Shown in pieces: positions 6,469-10,248 of a stretch of DNA of 10,248 nt. Both the position numbers and the translations under genes were made by a program. The stretch comes from G020353235 sp964569555 (GTDB taxonomy: Bacteria; Chloroflexota; Dehalococcoidia; Dehalococcoidales; JAUYDJ01). Location of the stretch: NCBI GenBank assembly GCA_964569555.1, contig CAZMTT010000041.1, positions 1-10,248 of the forward strand, written 5' to 3'. The notes under the pieces were generated by a model, which did no database searches, was not told the origin of the DNA, and saw only the letters and a program-made list of their open reading frames with translations. Within the stretch, counting starts at the first letter, position 1. Every line of letters starts with the position of its first letter.

Positions 6469-7356
6469 ATGACGGCTCAGATTATCAGTGGCCGGGATAT
6501 TGCCAGCGAAATTAAAGAAGAGCTTAAACAGGAAATCGCTGAGCTTAAGGAGAAGCATAACCTGGTACCGGGGCTGGCCACGGTGCTGGTCGGGGAAAAC
6601 CCGGCATCGCAGATTTATGTCGGGCAGAAGGAGAAGACCTCTCAGGCGCTGGGTATCTACTCGGAGAGGCACGACCTGCCGGCGGATACCAGTGAGGCAG
6701 AGCTGCTGGCGCTGGTTGATAAGCTGAACAAAGACCCCAAGATTCACGGGATTCTGGTCCAGCTGCCCCTGCCCGGGCATATTGACAGCACCAAGGTTCT
6801 CTATCTTATTGACCCCAGAAAGGATGTTGACGCCTTCCACCCGGTGAATGTGGGCAAGCTGATGATTGGCGAGCCCGATTTTTTGCCCTGTACCCCGCAC
6901 GGTATCTATCAGCTTTTGGTCCGGTCGGGGGTTGATATTAAAGGTGCGGAGGTGGTGGTGGTGGGGGCGAGTAACATCGTGGGCCGACCGGTGGCCGCGC
7001 TGCTGTCTCTGGAAAAAGAGGGCTTTGGCGGCACGGTTACCCTGTGCCATATCCTCACTAAAGATATCTCAGTCCATACCAAGAGGGCGGATATACTGAT
7101 TGTAGCCGTGGGCAAGCCCAAGCTCATCACCGCCGATATGGTCAAAGCAGGGGTGGTGGTGATTGACGTCGGCACCAACCGAATCGGCAAGACCGCCGAA
7201 GGCAAAGATATCTTGGTGGGTGATGTTGATTTTGAAACTGTCAAGGAGAAGGCTAAGGCGATTACCCCGGTGCCGGGCGGGGTGGGACCGATGACAATCG
7301 CCATGCTGATGATGAATACGGTGAAGGCAGCCAAGCTGGCCGCTGGCCTAGCCTAG
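6469..7356 (+). CDS. folD: Bifunctional methylene-THF dehydrogenase / methenyl-THF cyclohydrolase
   Basis: FolD carries out the two steps after Fhs: cyclisation of 10-formyl-THF to methenyl-THF, and NAD(P)H-dependent reduction to methylene-THF. The 295 residues are of normal length. The catalytic residues fall at the same numbers as in the E. coli enzyme: Tyr50 and Lys56 in YVGQKEK, Gln98 in VQLPLP, and Asp121 in KDVDAFHP. The nucleotide-binding loop VVGASNIVGRP (from 164) and the C-terminal signature PVPGGVGPMT (267-276) are intact. A few extra residues (LEKEGFGG, about 180-187) lengthen the loop after the nucleotide-binding helix. ATG at 6469 follows a GGGGG stretch. The gene directly precedes a small unknown gene and acsD, so this operon combines folate enzymes with CO dehydrogenase/acetyl-CoA synthase parts. 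Confidence 0.96.
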   Translation: MTAQIISGRDIASEIKEELKQEIAELKEKHNLVPGLATVLVGENPASQIYVGQKEKTSQALGIYSERHDLPADTSEAELLALVDKLNKDPKIHGILVQLPLPGHIDSTKVLYLIDPRKDVDAFHPVNVGKLMIGEPDFLPCTPHGIYQLLVRSGVDIKGAEVVVVGASNIVGRPVAALLSLEKEGFGGTVTLCHILTKDISVHTKRADILIVAVGKPKLITADMVKAGVVVIDVGTNRIGKTAEGKDILVGDVDFETVKEKAKAITPVPGGVGPMTIAMLMMNTVKAAKLAAGLA

Positions 7357-7370
7357 GAAAGGAGGGGTGG

Positions 7371-7589
7371 ATGGAGTATCAGATTGAGAAGAAGAAAGCG
7401 CCGGGCCGTCCCGAAGTAGAGGTACTGGGCAAGACCTTTGAGAAGGGTAAGCCCGAGGACAAAGACGCCGGGCGCTGGCGCCAGAAGCTGGACAGCCGGC
7501 AGGAGAAGCTGAAGTATCTGCAGACCGGCGAGCGATACTGGTACGGCAAAGACTGGTATGGCAGTGAAAAGAGAAAGAATCCAGCTTAG
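7371..7589 (+). CDS. Unrecognised 72-residue basic, aromatic-rich protein
   Basis: I do not recognise this family. The gene is well supported: AAAGGAGG lies just upstream of the ATG at 7371, it begins 14 bases after folD and ends 12 bases before acsD on the same strand, and its codon use resembles the neighbours. The product is strongly charged, with 19 Lys/Arg against 13 Asp/Glu, has no cysteine, no signal peptide and no membrane segment. The middle (about 34-52, GRWRQKLDSRQEKLKYLQ) looks helical. The tail has a doubled aromatic motif WYGKDWYG (57-64) followed by a basic end. Lack of cysteine argues against an iron-sulfur or metal carrier. Its position between folD and acsD suggests a part in methyl transfer or in assembly of the corrinoid protein, but that rests on position only. 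Confidence 0.75.
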   Translation: MEYQIEKKKAPGRPEVEVLGKTFEKGKPEDKDAGRWRQKLDSRQEKLKYLQTGERYWYGKDWYGSEKRKNPA

Positions 7590-7601
7590 AGGCAGGTAAA
7601 A

Positions 7602-8561
7602 ATGACCTTTGAAGTTCCTAAAATATCATATGGCGGCCTAATTAAGCAGATAAAGCTAGGCAAGGGTGATAAAAGCATCACCGTGGGAGGGCAGAATTCT
7701 TACCCCTTTCATCTCTTTGAGGGTGAGATGCCCAACCCGCCCCGGATTGCCATGGAAATATGGGACACCAAACCGGAGGACTGGCCCGAAGCGGCTTTGG
7801 AGCCCTTTGCCGGAGTGACCGACGACCCGGTTGCCTGGGCCAAGAAGTGCGTTAATGACTACGGGGCAGAGATGCTCTGCCTGCAGATGGTCGGTACCGA
7901 CCCCAACGGTCTGAACCGCGGGGCTGATGAATCGGCTGAGGTGGTCAAGAAGGTAGCCGATGCGGTTGATGTGCCCCTCATCGTCTGGGGAACGGCAAAT
8001 CACGATAAGGATACCGAGGTGCTGGGGAAAGTAGCTGAGGTCTGCCAGGGCAGGGACCTGATTATCGGGCCGGTGGAAGACGGGGACTATAAGAAGATTG
8101 GTGCCGCCGCCATCGGTTATCAGCACACCGTGATTGCGTCAACGCCGATAGATGTTAACCTGGCCAAGCAGCTCAATATCCTGCTCGGTAATCTCGGCGT
8201 TGCCGATGACAAGCTGGTCGTTGACCCGACTACCAGCAGCATCGGCTATGGCATTGAGTACTGTTACTCGGTAATGGAAAGAATTAGGGTGGCTGCCTTA
8301 ACCCAGCAGGATGAAAAGCTCCAGTTTCCCATTATCTGTAACATCAGCAAAGAGGTCTGGAAGACCAAAGAGACCAAAATTCCAGAAGCGGAGGAGCCCG
8401 CCCTCGGCGATGCCAAAAAGAGGGGCATCCTGCTGGAGGCGATGTCAGCTATGGTCCTGCTGCTGGCGGGGGCAGATATACTCGTTATGAGACACCCGGA
8501 GGCAATAAAACTGATTCGGGAAATGATTACCGAGTTGACCGCCGCCAAGAGTGGAAAATAA
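7602..8561 (+). CDS. acsD: Acetyl-CoA synthase/decarbonylase delta subunit (corrinoid protein small subunit)
   Basis: The 319-residue product matches AcsD/CdhD-type proteins, the small subunit of the corrinoid iron-sulfur protein. That heterodimer (with AcsC) accepts a methyl group from methyl-tetrahydrofolate and hands it to the A-cluster of acetyl-CoA synthase. The fold is a TIM barrel without its own iron-sulfur cluster. Recognisable stretches are the N-terminal ITVGGQNSYPFHLFEGEMPN, then CLQMVGTDPNGLNRGADES, VPLIVWGTANHDKDTEVLGK, LVVDPTTSSIGYGIEY and the C-terminal MVLLLAGADILVMRHPEAI. Length fits the family. The ATG at 7602 has GAGGCAGG a short distance upstream. It is the last gene before an AT-rich gap holding a new promoter, with no clear terminator after it, so some read-through into the downstream genes is likely. 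Its partner acsC is not in the window. Confidence 0.93.
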   Translation: MTFEVPKISYGGLIKQIKLGKGDKSITVGGQNSYPFHLFEGEMPNPPRIAMEIWDTKPEDWPEAALEPFAGVTDDPVAWAKKCVNDYGAEMLCLQMVGTDPNGLNRGADESAEVVKKVADAVDVPLIVWGTANHDKDTEVLGKVAEVCQGRDLIIGPVEDGDYKKIGAAAIGYQHTVIASTPIDVNLAKQLNILLGNLGVADDKLVVDPTTSSIGYGIEYCYSVMERIRVAALTQQDEKLQFPIICNISKEVWKTKETKIPEAEEPALGDAKKRGILLEAMSAMVLLLAGADILVMRHPEAIKLIREMITELTAAKSGK

Positions 8562-8564
8562 AAC

Positions 8565-8593
8565 TTGACAAATTAATTCAGATAAATAATAAT
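8565..8593 (+). promoter_or_regulatory. Promoter of the PerR-like regulator and CODH genes
   Basis: A consensus TTGACA (8565-8570) begins three bases after the acsD stop, with AATAAT (8588-8593) after 17 bases. A second possible -10, a perfect TATAAT at 8610-8615, has no good -35 partner. Base composition drops sharply to AT-rich here, unlike the genes around it, which supports a true regulatory gap. Confidence 0.6.
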
Positions 8594-8609
8594 AGTTATT
8601 GTTACTATT
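8590..8609. promoter_or_regulatory. Fur/PerR-like inverted repeat
   Basis: Two symmetric readings overlap. AATAGT (8591-8596) and ACTATT (8604-8609) are perfect inverted arms around seven bases. TAATAGT-T-ATTGTTA (8590-8604) fits a 7-1-7 Fur-family box with five of seven positions symmetric, close to the PerR pattern TTATAATNATTATAA. It overlaps the -10 region of the promoter, as expected for autorepression by the Fur-family protein encoded right after it. Confidence 0.5.
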
Positions 8610-8636
8610 TATAATATATGGGATTAAGCGAGCATC

Positions 8637-9011
8637 GTGCCCAGGAAAACGAAACAAAAAGATTCTATCCTTAGGGTGGTCAGGGAAACAGACTCCCACC
8701 CTACGGCATCATGGGTCTATGAGCAGGTGAGAAAAGAGATACCCAATATCAGCCTGGGGACGGTTTACCGTAACCTTAAATTGCTGAAACAGGAGGGAAA
8801 AATCTCCGAACTGGCTCTGGCTGGCGCCCTGAGCCGGTTTGATGGCCGGGTGCCGGGCCACTATCACTTCCGCTGTGAGAAATGCGGACATGTTTTTGAT
8901 GTTGACCAGCCGGTGCAAAACGAGCTAAATCAGAGGCTTATCGCCAAAACTGGCTTTAAGGTCTCTTATCATATATTGGAGTTTCGCGGGCTATGCCCGG
9001 ATTGCCAGTGA
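8637..9011 (+). CDS. perR: PerR-like Fur-family metal-dependent repressor
   Basis: The 124-residue protein is a Fur-superfamily regulator: an N-terminal winged helix (HPTASWVYEQVRK...SLGTVYRNLKLL), then a dimerisation domain with two CXXC pairs (Cys80/Cys83 and Cys120/Cys123) for a structural zinc. Aligned by eye to Bacillus PerR, the regulatory-metal ligands are all present: His21, Asp69, His75, His77 and Asp88. Aspartate at the last position (PerR Asp104) is associated with peroxide-sensing PerR, where iron-bound histidines are oxidised; Fur has glutamate. The N-terminus is about 16 residues shorter than Bacillus PerR. An in-frame stop at 8625-8627 shows that GTG at 8637 is the first available start. 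The ribosome binding site is weak. The gene lies 42 bases before the CODH gene without a terminator, so it probably controls itself and CODH. Sensing peroxide rather than iron or another metal is inference. Confidence 0.85.
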   Translation: MPRKTKQKDSILRVVRETDSHPTASWVYEQVRKEIPNISLGTVYRNLKLLKQEGKISELALAGALSRFDGRVPGHYHFRCEKCGHVFDVDQPVQNELNQRLIAKTGFKVSYHILEFRGLCPDCQ

Positions 9012-9053
9012 TTACTGAAGATGGCGAAAACCAAAGAGTGGAGGAGTAACAGG

Positions 9054-10248
9054 ATGGCAAAAGCAAAAGACAAGAGCATTGATAGCGCGACGATTAAGAT
9101 GCTGGAAAAAGCGGAGAAAGAGAAAGTTTATACTGCTTTTGATAGGGCGGAAATAATACAACCTTGCCCGGTGGGTATGGTGGGCAGCTGCTGCAAGCAC
9201 TGCAGTATGGGACCATGCCGGGTATCTCTGCCCGCCGGTGGTATGGAAACGCCTGAAGAAAGGCGGTTCCGGATTGGTGTTTGTGGCGCCACCGCCGAGA
9301 CCATTGCCGCCCGCAACTTCGCCCGGATGATTGCCGCTGGCGCCGCCGCCCACGGTGACCACGGTCGCTGGGTCGCTGAAGCCTTTCTGGCAGCAGCCAA
9401 GGGTGAAGCCCCCGGCTATGGAATCAAAGATGAACAGAAGTTACTTCAGCTAGCTCTGGAACTCGGCGTCAATATCGGCGAGCGTACCAATCAGGAAATA
9501 GCCATTGATGTTGGCGAAATCCTGATGAAAGAGTTTGGCAAGCAAGAGGGTGAGGTGCTCTTCCTGAAACGGGCACCACTGAAGCGCCAGGAGCTGTGGC
9601 GGAAGCTGGGAGTTGCCCCTAGAGGCATAGATAGAGAAGTCGTGGAGATAATGCACCGCACCCATGTGGGTAATGACCAGGACTATCAAAATTTGCTCAA
9701 GCAGGGGGTGCGGACGGCTATTAGTGATGGCTGGGGTGGGAGCATGATTGCTACTGAACTGCAGGATGTCCTCTTCGGCACGCCGGCCCCGGTACTGGGC
9801 CAGATAAACCTGGGGGTGCTGAAAGAGGACGAGGTCAACCTCATCATCCACGGTCATGAGCCGCAGCTGGCCGAGATGCTGGCAATAGTATCTCAGGACC
9901 CGGAGATGATTGAATACGCCAAGTCCAAGGGGGCGAAGGGAATAAATCTGGCCGGTATGTGCTGTACCGCCAATGAGATACTGATGCGCCACGGAGTGCC
10001 TATCGCCGGTAATTTCCTGCAGCAGGAGCTGGCTATAGTCACCGGGGCGCTGGAGGCAATCGTGGTTGATGTCCAGTGTATCATGCAGGGGCTGGCTAAT
10101 GTCGCCCAGTGCTATCATACCAAGGTCATCACCACTGACCCCCGCGCCAAGATAGAGGGTGCCACTCATATCGAGTTTAATGACCGCAATGCCGTGGAGA
10201 CAGCCAAGGCAATCGTCAGGGCAGCCATTGATAACTTCCCCAATCGGG
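9054..10248 (+). CDS. cooS: Anaerobic carbon monoxide dehydrogenase catalytic subunit, N-terminal 398 residues
   Basis: The frame is open from 9054 to the window edge and encodes the Ni-Fe-S CO dehydrogenase (CooS/AcsA) that interconverts CO2 and CO. Cys38 and Cys46 fit the dimer-bridging D-cluster, and Cys47, Cys50, Cys55 and Cys77 the B-cluster (SCCKHCSMGPC...GVCGA). C-cluster elements visible are IHGHEP (265-270), MCCTANE with Cys303/Cys304, and DVQCIMQ with Cys342. The remaining C-cluster cysteines and the catalytic lysine are beyond the edge. The wording fits the AcsA type that partners acetyl-CoA synthase, in keeping with acsD upstream. ATG at 9054 is preferred because GGAGGA (9040-9045) lies eight bases upstream. 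A second in-frame ATG at 9021 would add 11 residues but has only a weak site. It is probably co-transcribed with the PerR-like gene and matured by the CooC-like ATPases upstream. Confidence 0.95.
   Translation, partial: MAKAKDKSIDSATIKMLEKAEKEKVYTAFDRAEIIQPCPVGMVGSCCKHCSMGPCRVSLPAGGMETPEERRFRIGVCGATAETIAARNFARMIAAGAAAHGDHGRWVAEAFLAAAKGEAPGYGIKDEQKLLQLALELGVNIGERTNQEIAIDVGEILMKEFGKQEGEVLFLKRAPLKRQELWRKLGVAPRGIDREVVEIMHRTHVGNDQDYQNLLKQGVRTAISDGWGGSMIATELQDVLFGTPAPVLGQINLGVLKEDEVNLIIHGHEPQLAEMLAIVSQDPEMIEYAKSKGAKGINLAGMCCTANEILMRHGVPIAGNFLQQELAIVTGALEAIVVDVQCIMQGLANVAQCYHTKVITTDPRAKIEGATHIEFNDRNAVETAKAIVRAAIDNFPNR

Noticed and set aside
7350..7357. CCTAGCCTAGG-like symmetric bases at the end of folD as a terminator
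   Set aside because: The symmetry is short, lies in the last codons of folD, has no U-run and is followed immediately by a good ribosome binding site for the next gene.
9450..10169. Minus-strand 239-codon frame opposite cooS
   Set aside because: The plus-strand frame carries the CODH B-, C- and D-cluster motifs, so this is a complement artefact.
1..10248. CRISPR arrays, tRNA or rRNA genes, insertion sequences and attachment sites
   Set aside because: Reading through the window showed no regularly spaced repeats, tRNA-like folds, transposase motifs or terminal inverted repeats. The longest stretch without a gene is 194 bases (2911-3104) and is explained by a promoter and hairpin.

Overview
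The window looks like chromosomal DNA of a strictly anaerobic, carbon-fixing or acetogenic bacterium. Six genes on the plus strand belong to the Wood-Ljungdahl (reductive acetyl-CoA) pathway, covering both the methyl (folate) branch and the carbonyl (CO dehydrogenase) branch. Moderately high GC, frequent GTG and TTG starts, and the style of the helicase and CODH proteins suggest an uncultured Chloroflexota, possibly Dehalococcoidia. No rRNA or other phylogenetic marker is present, so this placement is inference.

Layout. Positions 1-604 (minus strand) hold an arsR-type regulator followed by the first 76 residues of an ArsP/DUF318-like permease, which runs off the left edge. Positions 605-735 are a divergent promoter region: a near-consensus arsR promoter with a perfect 22-bp palindrome over its predicted start, and a near-consensus promoter reading right into a UvrD/PcrA helicase gene (736-2910). 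Positions 2911-3104 hold a promoter and a long hairpin that form the apparent leader of the next operon. Positions 3105-8561 are a tightly spaced run: CooC-type ATPase, formate-tetrahydrofolate ligase (fhs), a second CooC/AcsF-type ATPase, folD, an unrecognised 72-residue basic protein, and acsD (small subunit of the corrinoid iron-sulfur protein). An AT-rich gap (8562-8636) carries a new promoter and a Fur/PerR-like inverted repeat. It precedes a PerR-like regulator (8637-9011) and then the carbon monoxide dehydrogenase catalytic subunit (9054 to the right edge, incomplete).

How the genes work together. Fhs and FolD turn formate into methylene-tetrahydrofolate. AcsD is half of the corrinoid protein that carries the methyl group to acetyl-CoA synthase. 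The CO dehydrogenase reduces CO2 to CO. The two CooC-like ATPases probably load nickel into the CODH and ACS clusters. The PerR-like sensor sits directly before the oxygen-sensitive CODH gene, which suggests peroxide- or metal-dependent control of this part of the cluster. The rest of the complex (acsB, acsC, methyltransferase) is presumably beyond the right edge.

No wholly new system is evident. The points most worth following are the small unknown protein inside the operon, the unusual eukaryote-like Fhs lacking two otherwise conserved histidines, the PerR-like regulator in front of the CODH gene, the structured leader, and a probably leaderless helicase mRNA.
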